Below, piece by piece: positions 12,813 to 23,640 of a stretch of 64,000 nucleotides of DNA (positions are counted from its first letter, which is position 1; every line of letters starts with the position of its first letter). This DNA is from Nemertoderma westbladi. Lineage: Eukaryota > Xenacoelomorpha > Nemertodermatida > Nemertodermatidae. The DNA is taken from NCBI GenBank assembly GCA_032718475.1, contig JAUCBJ010007281.1:25879-89878 (forward strand), read 5' to 3'. The position numbers and the translations under genes are program-made. The notes below the pieces were generated by a model. That model saw only the letters and a program-made list of their open reading frames with translations, did no database searches and was not told the origin of the DNA.

Positions 12813-14505
12813 TTCACACTTGGGGCGGATGCCGTGGGGGTTCTGCTTCACACTTGGAGTTTGGTGAAAGTTTCAAGCCATTGACACGGAAACACCTTTC
12901 GTATTTCAGTCGAATTTGGGTGACCAATGAATGATTTCAGTCCAAGTCCAACCAGTCCAATCTAGATATCTAAGTCCAGTTTTTCTAAGTCCAAGTGTAG
13001 CCAATTTTGATAACCATTCCAACCAAATTTAGTATAAAAAGGGTAGCGATATTAGGCGTAATTATTCAAATTAGAAACGCAATAAACGCGCCTTTAATAT
13101 TATTTAGATTTTGACTGAAATACTTAAGTATTAGCGCATCATCTAGGTAAAGGTTGGGTTTAATAGACGCTTCGTGTGCACCAGCTAAGCCGACTCAAAT
13201 TAAATGATTGGTACTCATTGCATTAGTTTTGCCGGATTAGGTTTCATTGGGGTTTAATTTATTTCGTTTATTTTATTTTAGTACATAACAACATATAAGT
13301 TAAGTGATTGAAATAAAACCTGTCAGTACTATTTTGCGGACAAAATACTAGCTACAACGTTATTCATTTATTTATTTTGATTAGTTGATTGCAGGAAGGT
13401 TGGACTGTATATAGACACGCTTGGACCTGAAACGCTAGGTAATCCGGTACTATTGACAGCTGTTTGACCCAGATTTAGCACATTCAGTATTCAGATTTAT
13501 TATTAGATATTTTCGGATAAAATTTTAAAATTAAATAAGCCCGCGTCCCAGTGCGCACCCAGAACTACAGATTGTTTGTCGACTGATAGGCTTCACTACT
13601 TGAGTAACAAATTGATTTTCCCCTACTACAGGAGAGAGTAGCCCTGGTGAGGTTACACATTTTCCACAGTTAGTAACAGCTGTACGCCCCAGAATAGGAA
13701 GATTATTCGATTCTTCAGCTGTTCGCGGGTGTTCAGCAGTGGTTGGTGGACCTTAATGGGAAGACTACCGAGTAAATTTAGACTGGTAGTTGAGACCGCA
13801 TTTAGAATGGCTCGACCTATTAGACCTTCGAAGCCCTGGAGATCAGTGCACCAAGACGAAGAATTTCTAGACTCTCGAGATCCGAAGTGAGAACATTTGT
13901 GGATTCGGTTCGTATCTTTATAGAGAGCTTAAGATCGAAAGCGAAAATAAATATTATGGCTCACCAACCAAGGAGGAGGAGGAGGTCAAACTATCTCTAT
14001 TGATATTGATATTTTTGGAATGGGTATCATTCTTTCGCCATTTTTTTAAAAATCAACCAAAAAAGAACTGAATTGAATAAATTTGTTATCAATTATTAAA
14101 TAATGCAATAATTTAGGACAATGACAAATTTTGACAATAATTCGCAAATATGTAATTCTCTTTAATAAGATTTTATTACATCAGACTAATGTAAAAACTT
14201 AAGAATGCGAAAAAAAACAGGAAACGTGATTTACTTACACAAATTGTAATTCATAGCTAATAGGGCTATGGGTTTTTTCAAAGGGTTGAATATGTTTGGA
14301 AGCGAAATGGATACAGTGATAATATTTTATACAATTATTAAGAATACTGTGAGATCCTATGTATGTAGTTAACTAGTGGTTTATACAAGAAAAGTAAAAT
14401 CGTAAATAACAGAGCGAGCACAAATCAATTGTAATTTTCAAAAAGATAAGAATCTTAAATTAGTTTTAAAAGTGATAATTAGGCCTTATATATGTATTCT
14501 GGTAA
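12813..14505. other. Non-coding spacer with residual minisatellite and a possible LTR-like stretch
   Basis: 12811-12856 holds the last minisatellite units. At 13033-13040 is a TATAAAAA box; AATAAA follows near 13081, and the 14-bp palindrome AATACTTAAGTATT lies at 13119-13132. TATA box plus nearby polyadenylation signal is the arrangement of an LTR, but no second LTR or coding part is visible. 13971-13990 is a short GGA repeat. No ORF is supported. An AATAAA on the minus strand at 14172-14177 could serve the gene upstream. Confidence 0.4.
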
Positions 14506-15630
14506 TTAAATGTTTATGTTGAGAACTTCATTGTCTTGACTCATAGTATCCCCAACATCATCCATACACTCTCTATCCCCCACTTCCTCTGGGATTGTAT
14601 CGCACTGCAAGGTAAAGTTACTTTCGTCCTCCCAGTAGCTGTCCAGCGGTTCAGCATCACCGTCGCTCTGCTCGTAATACTTGTTAATATCCCGTCTGGT
14701 GTCGCAACAATCCTTTACGCTGTTCCGGAAAACAACCAACACGACACACCCAATAGAGAACATACAGCAACCAAGTACAGCACCGATAATAATTCCTTTA
14801 GCAACAGAATTTGAAGACTCCTTTGGGAGTCCCAGAGTAAACGAAATCCATTTACTTCTGTAACTACAACCAATCACGTTGCAGCTTTCTATAGCTATGC
14901 TGCCATTGGCTCCTTCTATCATGTTTGTTACATTGAGTGATGTCCCATGGTAATGGCTCATATCTGCAGTGTGAGCTGAATCAAATGGGAAATCAAGCCA
15001 ATCCACCTCCAATTCTCTCACATCCGGCGCGCTCCGGTTGGTGTAGTTGATGAGGATGTTGAACTTGAATATTGGGTACCCCCCGTCGAATACAGGATAC
15101 CATGAGGCGAAAACCGACGAGTTTGAAGTCTTAGATACTAAAACTTCTGTTGGTATCTCCGGTAAGCCGCAATCACGCAATAAGAAAGTCGCTTTAGATA
15201 AATGTTTGTGTTCTGGAATGTATTCCACCTCCATGGTCATTCTGTACTCACCCATTGCGATAGAGTCTATAACGTCTTCAGCAAACACGGTTATTATTTC
15301 CGATTTCCAATCCGCAGTGACTGTAAAGTCATAAGTGGCATCTTTATCACACCCTGAACAATCTTTAGCAACAACTTTGTTATTTGTATTTAAAATTGTT
15401 ATATTGTAGACTTTTGGATCGTCGTTATTTACATTGTCAGCATCATGGATTGCAGTTTTCAGTTCAATGTTTTTCTCGGTGGCATTCATAAAACAACCTT
15501 CTATTGGTTGGACGTATTGTATGCTTAGCAACGGCTGGTCCCCATCGTATCTATATGACAACGACCAAACTCCCAATGATAAGGTTAGAACTATACCCAA
15601 TAAATCATAAACATGATACCGGTATCTCAT
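14506..15630 (-). CDS. Single-pass type I membrane protein with FN3-like domain (374 aa)
   Basis: Probably a cell-surface receptor or adhesion-type protein; I do not recognise an orthologue. Residues 9-24 form a hydrophobic signal-peptide-like segment. Residues 40-150 look like a beta-rich extracellular domain with a CSGC motif at 91-94. Residues 157-267 fit a fibronectin type III fold (PTEVLVSKTSNSSVFASWYP then a G-Y-P-I-F turn). Residues 279-301 are a clear transmembrane helix, followed by an acidic tail with YYEQ and DSYW tyrosines that could be phosphorylated. Seven extracellular N-glycosylation sequons occur (N49, N76, N170, N195, N198, N233, N242). The ORF is intronless with an ATG at 15630. 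It lies among repeats with no neighbour of related function. It could be a retrogene or a terminal exon of a larger gene, but the complete signal-TM-tail layout argues for a whole gene. Confidence 0.75.
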   Translation of the reverse strand: MRYRYHVYDLLGIVLTLSLGVWSLSYRYDGDQPLLSIQYVQPIEGCFMNATEKNIELKTAIHDADNVNNDDPKVYNITILNTNNKVVAKDCSGCDKDATYDFTVTADWKSEIITVFAEDVIDSIAMGEYRMTMEVEYIPEHKHLSKATFLLRDCGLPEIPTEVLVSKTSNSSVFASWYPVFDGGYPIFKFNILINYTNRSAPDVRELEVDWLDFPFDSAHTADMSHYHGTSLNVTNMIEGANGSIAIESCNVIGCSYRSKWISFTLGLPKESSNSVAKGIIIGAVLGCCMFSIGCVVLVVFRNSVKDCCDTRRDINKYYEQSDGDAEPLDSYWEDESNFTLQCDTIPEEVGDRECMDDVGDTMSQDNEVLNINI

Positions 15631-16906
15631 TTTGTATTTTATTTCTTCATAATTGTTTTTTAATTGTATAAATTTATTAAATTTCGAACTACAATAGGCC
15701 CTTACATTTCAATATTCCAAAATCACATCAACTGATTACAGCAATATTTCTTTGCATCAAACTACTTAAATCAACCCAATGTAAAGTAACTTTACACACA
15801 AGTACCAGTACCGGTATGGTATGCAAATTGTTGAACTTAAATTTATTATTACCAATTTTAATTTTAATGATAATTATAAATACATAATAGAAAGTTATAT
15901 ATAAATAGGCCTACACAACACCCATGCGTTTAGAAAGACACACAATTACTAATGCAATTATTGCTATACGAAATACAGTATCTTTCAACTTTCCTTAAGG
16001 GTAATAATTAATGTAGTACACTATAAGTTTCACATAACGTATTGTACTACTACAATGTATACTTTAGTAGAGAGCTATATAGAGTAATTGTGTGGAAATA
16101 TTATTAACAGTTGGCACCGAGGTTACCAGCGAGCTAACAATAATTAGTGCAGGAGTGAGGGACATGGGGGTTTGTATATGGCTTATATTGGCAATGCTTT
16201 GCGTATTTCTTCCGGCTACTATTCACCAATACGACAGCTGGTGGTACTGTAGTAGTGTTGTGTTAGCCTAATGTATTGTTTACTATGGGGGATGATTTAG
16301 ATTTATTATTTTATATTAGCCCTCATCCTTGTGAATATTGTGGCTCTTATAGTTAGTAGTGAAGTGAAGTAGCCCCCCCCCCCCCCCCCCCCCCTCTCTC
16401 TCCACATCACCACCATGCGATTTGTATTATTGTAATAAATAATTTACACTAGAAATAACGAATAATTGTGGTTAAGGAACTGTTAGTTTGCACGTGAACG
16501 TTAGGATAGAGTCAGAGGGAAAAATGTATGCTAATCCCATCTCGGAGAATCAATCAATTATGGATTGGAGCAAGTTGCAGTGGCACGATTTGTAACCAAA
16601 ACAATAAACGAAACACAATAGAACAGGTTACAACAAACTAACAGAGTACTGTAATCAAATGTTATTTGCTTCGAGACGACGCAAATCGTCTTACCCAGGA
16701 GAGTGAAAATAATAAAAATATAATAATAATAAAATATTTATGTTACGTTAATATTTAGTTAATATTTATTTATGTTATATCTAAATTTACATACATATAG
16801 GCCTAGTACTCTAGAGCTAAGAACAATTTTATATTAAATATAAAAGATATGCGCCTATAATTATTTGTTAAAAGTAGTATTATAATATATTAATGAATAT
16901 TCTAGG
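15631..16906. other. AT-rich spacer upstream of the membrane protein gene
   Basis: This holds the presumed promoter of the minus-strand gene, though no clear TATA box is visible. A 35-codon ORF at 16164-16271 (+) starts MGVCIWLILAMLCVFLPA, which resembles a signal peptide. A run of 22 C at 16373-16394 is followed by CT repeats. No other gene is supported. Confidence 0.4.
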
Positions 16907-19900
16907 ATCGGCATGCTGCATTGCAGCTGCATTTTTAAGAATGCTGTGCCGGCTTGTCAACAAAATTGCACCGCCACAACTCCCTATCACCCATGACATT
17001 TGCTAGATCATCCGCATCTTCAAGGCCAGTGTCCTTTAAGATGCGTCTCAAGAAAGTCATGGGCTGTCCACCATGCTTATTCACTCCATGAGGCTGCCAA
17101 AGTACAAGATTATGCACTGGCTGGTCCTCACGGCGAAAGCAATGTCCTGCAAAGCGGAGGCGATTTTGTTCTAGTGTCAAGTTTGGGGGAACCAATGAGA
17201 CACCTCCAATGTTATATAGTGTATGGTTGGAGATGTGTGCATTGTACTTGACACAATGAACCCGGCGTAGCATTCTTGTGAATGCGCCATCCAGAGATTT
17301 GGTGTCCTCAGCAGTTAGAGCCCAGCATGGACTCCCGTAGAGGAGTACTGGAACTACTGCTGCTCTAAATAATCGGACCTTAAGTTTCCGATTAATTCTC
17401 GGTGACTTCCAAATCCTGGAAAGCCTATTCAAGGCTGCCCATGCCTTTCCCTTGCGTATTCGAAGGTCCTCACCTGACTTCCGGATCCATGATCCCAGGT
17501 AACAGAAGTCGTCCACATGCTCAAGCATACCATCCTTTGAGCTTATGCTCATCCGATTAGAGACTTGCTGAGGACTTTCAAAGTTAACTGTCAAAATTTT
17601 GGTCTTTCTGGAGTTAATAACAAGACCAACACTAGAAGCAGCATGTTCTATTGAGCTGAGGAGCCGTTGGGCTCCCTCTAATGATTCTGAGAGTACTCCT
17701 AAGTCATCAGCAAAGTTTAGATCAGTTAGGTACTTGGCAGGATTTCCTCGACTTCTGGAGCCAGTAGGTGGAGTTATCATCACCCCATCATCATTATGAT
17801 GATCTAAGGACATGCGTAGAACATAGTCGACCACAATAATGAACAAGAATGGTGCAAGTGTGTCTCCTTGGAGGACGCCCCATAACACTTCAAATGGTTC
17901 TGTGTCACCGTCAACAGTAGTCACAAATGTTGTCGAACCATCGTATACTGATCTGATTGCTGCAATAATTTCATCAGGAATCCCATATAATGAAAGTATG
18001 CTGAATATACGTGAGCGAGAGACTGAATCAAAGGCCTTGAAGAAGTCAACAAAGATAACAGCCAGATGCCTGTCTTTCTTTTTTGATAATTCTTCAATTA
18101 TCCTTTTTAGTGCCAAAATGGGCTCCATGGTCCCACGACCTTTACGGAACCCATTCTGATTTCCACGGAGCAGTCTTTCAATGGGATCCCTGATGCGATT
18201 TAATAGAATCCTATTGTATAGCTTTGCAGCAATCGAGATCAATGAGATTCCCCGAAAAGAACCATAGAGTGTTAGGTTGCCCTTCTTGGGAACTGGCACC
18301 AACTTATTTGTTTTCATTTCTTGTAGGACTCTTGTTGTTCGGTACATGTCTAGTATGATGGGATAGATGAGCTTTAAACACTCAGGAATTTTAAAGACAT
18401 CAGGGGGAACACCATCTACTCCACTGGCACGATTGGTCGTAATGCTCTTTGCAGCAGCCTTCACTTCTGCAAAGGAGATATCGCCAATGGGAATATCTGG
18501 TAGTACAGACTCAGACACTTTTACTTCTATAAAGTTATCAGGCAATACACTGTCATTATTGAGGAGCTTTTCAAAGTGGGCTTTCCAACCATTGAGGCGA
18601 TCGGCTGGTGATTCAGCCTTAACCTTGGTGGTTGGTTGGCTTTTCCGCCCAGTAAGCAAATTGATCGATTTCCATGCCTGGGATGATTGCCTGCTGTCGT
18701 CAGCTTCATTGATGGCATCAACCTGTTGGTTTATTAGCTCCTGTAGATTAACAGAGTACTGCCTGTTCAGGGACCTAGATGCAGCCTTAATTGCATTCTT
18801 GGCCGATGTAGTCTGTTTGAGTCGGGACTCTTTCTGCGCCTTATGAAGGTCATTTCGGCACTTCTGAATTTTGTTGTCAGTCCAGGGGGCCCTTTTCCTG
18901 TTTCGAGGGTATACAGGAACTGTTTCTGCAGCTGCTAACTTAACTGCTTCTGTAAAGGCAGTATAGCCCTCACAGTGATCTGCTGCCTCAGAGGCAAGAG
19001 CCTCATACCTGTTGTTGCTCAGCTGTAGTGTGAAGCTGGATCTCACACTTGGCTGTTGCAACAGAAAGGACCAGTCATGCCGCTGCAAGGCAGATTTCGT
19101 TGTCCTGCTAGCATGCAGACTAAGTCTTACCTTGGCCACAATAAGGCGGTGATCGCTGGAGAAGGGTCGAAGTGTAAATGCATTACAGTCTTGTATAGAG
19201 CTCCTGTATTTCCTACCAAACAGAATATGGTATATCTGGGACTTGTGACCACTGGGTCCACTATGATTCCATAGCTTTCCATTTCGCTTCTTGAACTGGG
19301 TTCCAGCCGAAAACAATCCATTTCCAGAGATAAAATCCTGAAGATGGACAGAATTTCGGTTAACACTATTGCTATAGATCCAGGGCGATGTAGGTGATTG
19401 ATGCAGACTTGCATTAAAGTCTCACAGGAATGTTAAGAATGCATGCTGATCCACTCCATCAGTAGCTGCTTGTAGATTGTGGTAGAAATTTTCCACCTCC
19501 TCTAAAGGGGCAACACTAGTTGGAGAGTAGCACACAATCAGAACCACCTTAGGAAACTTCTTAGCCAGTCTTCCAGAACATGAGAAGTGGCAACGGATGA
19601 TGCGGTTAGAGATTTGGTCTATTTTGTCCAATGCTGCATGTGCAGTTGGATTCATCAATAGACCAATTCCACCATTGCCACTATCATCTGCTGACGCGAG
19701 GGCGAGTTGCCAACCGCCCCCCATGTCCTTAATCAGAACCTCATCAGTCTGTCCAGTCTGCATTCGGTGCTCTTGAACACCCACTGCGCTAAGAGAAAGC
19801 TTATCTGCCAAGGCAGTCAGCTCACCTTGTCGCATTGGGGACCCGAGTGTTAGGGTGTTTACTGAGGCTAGTCTAGTGACTTGCCTCCGATTCACCAATG

Positions 19901-20640
19901 GCTTTGTTGGTCGGGGTGGAACATGAGAGTAGCCTCCAACTCCAGAATCCCTCTCCCCATCACAATCTGGCCTCCCTGGTGACCCAGGGTTTGGGCCAGA
20001 AAGGTCATCAGGAAAGGGACTCAAAGAATTGTTGGCTGCTCTCTCTCCAGTAGGGGGTGAGACAGGCAGCCGCTCAGGAGTTAACTGACGCCTGTGAGGC
20101 CGATTGTGTCCGGTAATTCCACTGGCCTCTAGTGGCCGGACCTCCGCATTGCTAATGTAATCCATAGTGGGGGTTGGGGGGTGCTTTTTTGCCGAGTCAG
20201 CTCTCGGAGCAAATACCACACCCTGGTTTGCCATTCCACAGGGTGGGTGTCGCAATGGAGTCAGATATGAGGCCTATCACCCATATCTACTCTGGCGCAC
20301 ATGACCCACCATTGGCTGTTGCAGCTCATCTGCTGTGTCATGCCCTGTACCCTTGCTGCCATGTGCAGGTCGCAGTGAAGTGCTCTCAGAGTGGACATGA
20401 GAACACTCTACTCCTGACCAGCCATTGGTAGATCACCATCTGCCTGGTCAGGCCATATACCCCTGCAGCCAAGTATATGGGTCCTTAATCCAGGACCAAG
20501 GGCGTCCTTATCCCAGAACGAAGAGGGTCCTAGTTACAGGACCAGATTTGCCCTAGTAAGAGGGTCTATGCAGCTACAGGTGGCACCTCCTTTATGCTGC
20601 ATGGAGGTGGCAAGTTTTCTTGATCAATGACCTAGAATAC
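16907..20640 (-). mobile_element. Near full-length LINE-A (RTE-like) copy
   Basis: Runs from a 5' UTR (20640 down to 20235) through one long ORF to the family 3' end at 16907; the TAG tail is missing. The 5' UTR matches that of the copy at 28478-32389 but lacks its 156-bp insert. One ORF, a 3' UTR of about 30 bp and a simple-repeat tail in sister copies fit the RTE clade. A second, internally deleted copy abuts the 5' end near 20645. Confidence 0.93.
16935..20234 (-). pseudogene. LINE-A endonuclease-reverse transcriptase with one premature stop
   Basis: The frame is continuous from the ATG at 20234 to 16935 except for a TGA at 19422-19424. That stop replaces the glycine codon of the endonuclease GDFN motif (GGA to TGA). 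Everything after it is intact: SDH of the endonuclease, RT motif A with Asp (VIFVDFFKAFDSV), GVLQGDTLAPF and FADD. The downstream 800 codons could only be expressed by internal initiation or readthrough. RT motif A here keeps the Asp that the sister copy at 28519-31809 has lost. Confidence 0.93.
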
Positions 20641-20649
20641 CTGACCTAG

Positions 20650-21605
20650 TAAAACCTAATAAAAAGACCAACACTAGAAGCAGCCTGTTCTAATGAGCGG
20701 AGGAACCGCTGGGCTCCCTCTAGTGATTCTAAGAGTACTCCTAAGTCATCAGTAAAGTCTAGATCAGTTAGGTACTTGGCAGGATTTCCTCTACTTCTGG
20801 AGCCAGTAGGTGGAGTTACCATCACCCCATCATCATTATGATGATCTAAGTACATGCGTAGAACATAGTCAACCACAATTATGAACAAGAATGGCGCATG
20901 TGTGTCCCCTGGAGGACTCACCATAACTGTCGTTTGCATCTGTCGTCGATTTCCATGCCTGGGATGATTGCCTGCTGTCGTCAGCATCATTGATGGCATC
21001 AACCTGTTGATTTATAAGCTCCTGTAGATTAACATAGTACTGCCTGTTCAGGGACCTAGATACAGCCTCAACTGCATTCTTTGTAGCTGTAGTCTGTTTG
21101 AGTTGGGACTCTTTATGCGCCTTATAGAGGTCTTTTCGGCACTTTCGAATTTGGTGATCAGTCCAGGGGGCCTTTTTCCTGTTTGGAGTTTATACAGGAA
21201 CTGTTTCTGCAGCTGCTAACTTAACTGCTTCTGTGAAGGCAGTATAGCCCTCAGAGTAGTGATCTGCCGCCTCAGAGGCAAGAATCTCATACCTGTTGCT
21301 CAGCTGTAGTGTGAAGCTAGATCTCACACTTGGCTGTTGCAACAGAGAGGACCAGTCATATGCCGCGGCAAAGTAGATTTCGTTGTTCTGCTAGCACGCA
21401 GACTAAGACTTACCTTGGCCACAATAAGGCGGTGATCACTGGAGAAGGGTCGAACTGTAAATGCATTACAGTCTTGTATAGAGCTCTTGTATTTCCTACG
21501 AAACGTAATATGGTCTATGTGTCCAATGGGTCCACTATGAGTCCATAGCTTTCCAGTTCGCTTCTTGAACTTGGTTCCAGCCGAAAAAAATCAATTTCCA
21601 GAGAT
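20650..21605 (-). mobile_element. LINE-A copy with internal deletion
   Basis: Covers the endonuclease C-terminal region and linker (21605 to about 20935), then jumps to the RT motif C region (FTDDLGV in place of FADD). Roughly 1.3 kb of RT is missing. It carries extra frameshifts, such as an added TAG in the segment near 21258. It is joined directly to the 5' UTR of the copy to its left. Confidence 0.9.
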
Positions 21606-22147
21606 GAAAAAGAACAGGCCGGACTGGCTGGTCCTGTAAAATGTAAAGTGACTTTAAAATGTACTGCAAAGCGGAGGCGGTTCAGTTCAAGTTGTTCAAG
21701 TAGTTCAAGTACCGGTAGTACTCTAAACGAATCCGCGAACTGGACCCCTAATTGAAAGATAATTTAAAAACAACCATTCATCCACCGATATTAAAATAAA
21801 AATTGAATTTAATGTTGTCATTTCATACAATTTATTTAAATTCAATATGTCGCTAATATTACTTTCTTCTCATAATATAACAATTCTGCAATGCCTCTAC
21901 CTCTGCCGGTGTTCATAGATTGTAGTATTTTGTGCAGTTGTGTACACATATAGTGTACAATTACACGTAGGCAGATATGACTACCCTTTCATGTTACATC
22001 CCGACGTACATATGTACAGTACAGACGTGTTAACATAACATTGTACAGCGGTCATTAGTAAGTGACCGCGGTCACAGCACAACATTTCTAAGGTAGGTCT
22101 ACGGCGCTTACCTTTCCTTTATTAAGTTACATTTGTTATAAATTAGC
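21606..22147. other. Spacer
   Basis: No gene seen. AGTACCGGTAGTACT-type palindromic text occurs near 21707. Confidence 0.4.
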
Positions 22148-22545
22148 TTGTCAACTCGAATTAAATACTAATTGAACCTTAAATCACCATGCAACGTAAT
22201 TCAGGCGGTACCTTGCTAATGTCGTTAAACATCGTAGATTCGCAGTCTGTTCCGGTACACAAATACTGTTAATAAAAATACAAATACTATTGTGGAGGAG
22301 TACTGGAACTACTGCTGCTCTAAATAATCGGACCTTAAGTTTCCGATTAATTCTCGGTGACTTCCAAATCCTGGAAAGCCTATTCAAGGCTGCCCATGCC
22401 TTTCCCTTACGTATTCGAATTACCTATCAACTCTAATTTAATAACTACAATAGTACCATGACCATACAACGTAATACGGGCGGTACCTTGCTAATGTTTT
22501 TCAACGGTGTAGGCTTGCAGTCTGTAGGCCTACACCCCTAACGGT
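22148..22545. repeat. About 115-bp direct repeat flanking a LINE-A scrap
   Basis: 22148-22260 and 22425-22545 are diverged direct copies sharing CAACGTAAT, GGCGGTACCTTGCTAATG and GCAGTCTGT. Between them, 22291-22421 is a minus-strand LINE-A fragment covering the segment that encodes IWKSPRINRKLKVRLFRAAVVPVLL. Confidence 0.75.
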
Positions 22546-22756
22546 AAACTTGTATAAGCAGAGTTATGAATCTTAATTTAGCGACAGATTAATAGCAACT
22601 AAATTTTAAGTGCATTAAAATACCGAATAAAAAAAATCAATATTTATTTTCAACTGGTTATCTATTTTAAAAATTAGCTTTCATTTGGCGGCTCATTTCG
22701 CCACATTTTCGATCCAGTTCGGTAATTAAACTATCCCCATAAATTGATAATTTAAC

Positions 22757-22905
22757 TTTGAGAGGAGATAATTCGCCGAGATGGATTTGCGTCAATTTTT
22801 CCCCGTCTCCTTGTTTGTATGTTTGTATGACGTTTCCTTATCAGTATGATGATTCACCAAAGGAAACAAGGGGCTGGAAGCAAATCTCATCTCGGCGAAT
22901 TAAAA
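22757..22905. repeat. Short inverted repeat, MITE-like
   Basis: ATTCGCCGAGATG at about 22770 is inverted as CATCTCGGCGAAT at about 22888, with imperfect pairing beyond it (GGATTTGCGTC against AAGCAAATC). It could be a small non-autonomous element; no target duplication is evident. Confidence 0.5.
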
Positions 22906-23527
22906 TTTCGACTCAATTTTTAATTATAAATGTAGGGAAATAAGCAAAGCAGGCTTGGGACAATTTATTCTTAGTCAATTATTAGAATTCATGGTGAATT
23001 AGCTGTTAATTCTCTGCTAATTAACAATCTAATGTAGTGGAGTGGATAAATAAGGTGAAAATGATATAAAACTTGATAATAAAAGAACAAAAAATTTGAG
23101 TACAATTTTATAGATTTTTACTTAAAAATTTAATTATCTTATTCGAAAAATAACATGTATACAAAAGCTATTGTGTTTCTATGAATCTTAATTATGTGTT
23201 TTTGATATATTGAGGGAAAGGCACGCCGGACATATCTGTTTTTACTAAATAGGCAATACTGTGCAAGTGAAGTTAACATGTCGCTATCGCATGTTATATT
23301 TCGCACCTTCGACCATATCATCTCCATTATAGCTGTTTTGTTAATGGTGTGTAACAGGATATTCTGTAAAGCAGAACTTTTTCATAGTGATTATGATAGG
23401 CTTGCACTAAGGTGTAGTGCCGGCGGACCAGTAACATAGATCTCAGTTTTATCAAGACCGGCGTCATTTGAGAGAGTCATTGGCTGTTCACCACGTCTAT
23501 TCTAATCAACAGGATGCCACAGCCGCA

Positions 23528-23640
23528 AGGTTGTGTTGTGGGGCGAGCCACGAAGTGAGCGAAGCCTTAGCATATGGGTACCATTCACGAGTTGTCTGTC
23601 GTCGTCGTCGTAAATTTTTGATTGCTAATAACTCGATTAT
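23528..23640 (+). repeat. Dispersed repeat, copy 1
   Basis: GTGGGGCGAGCCACG, then CCTTAGCATATGGGTA, then GTCTGTCGTCGTCGTCG. The same order appears inverted near 41645-41760 inside a DNA transposon. A shorter match (TTGGGGCGAGCCACGTAG) lies near 51932. Confidence 0.6.

Noticed and set aside
17000-20431. Many plus-strand ORFs of 60-160 codons across the LINE-A copies
   Set aside because: They are antisense shadows of the LINE-A ORF and recur at every copy.
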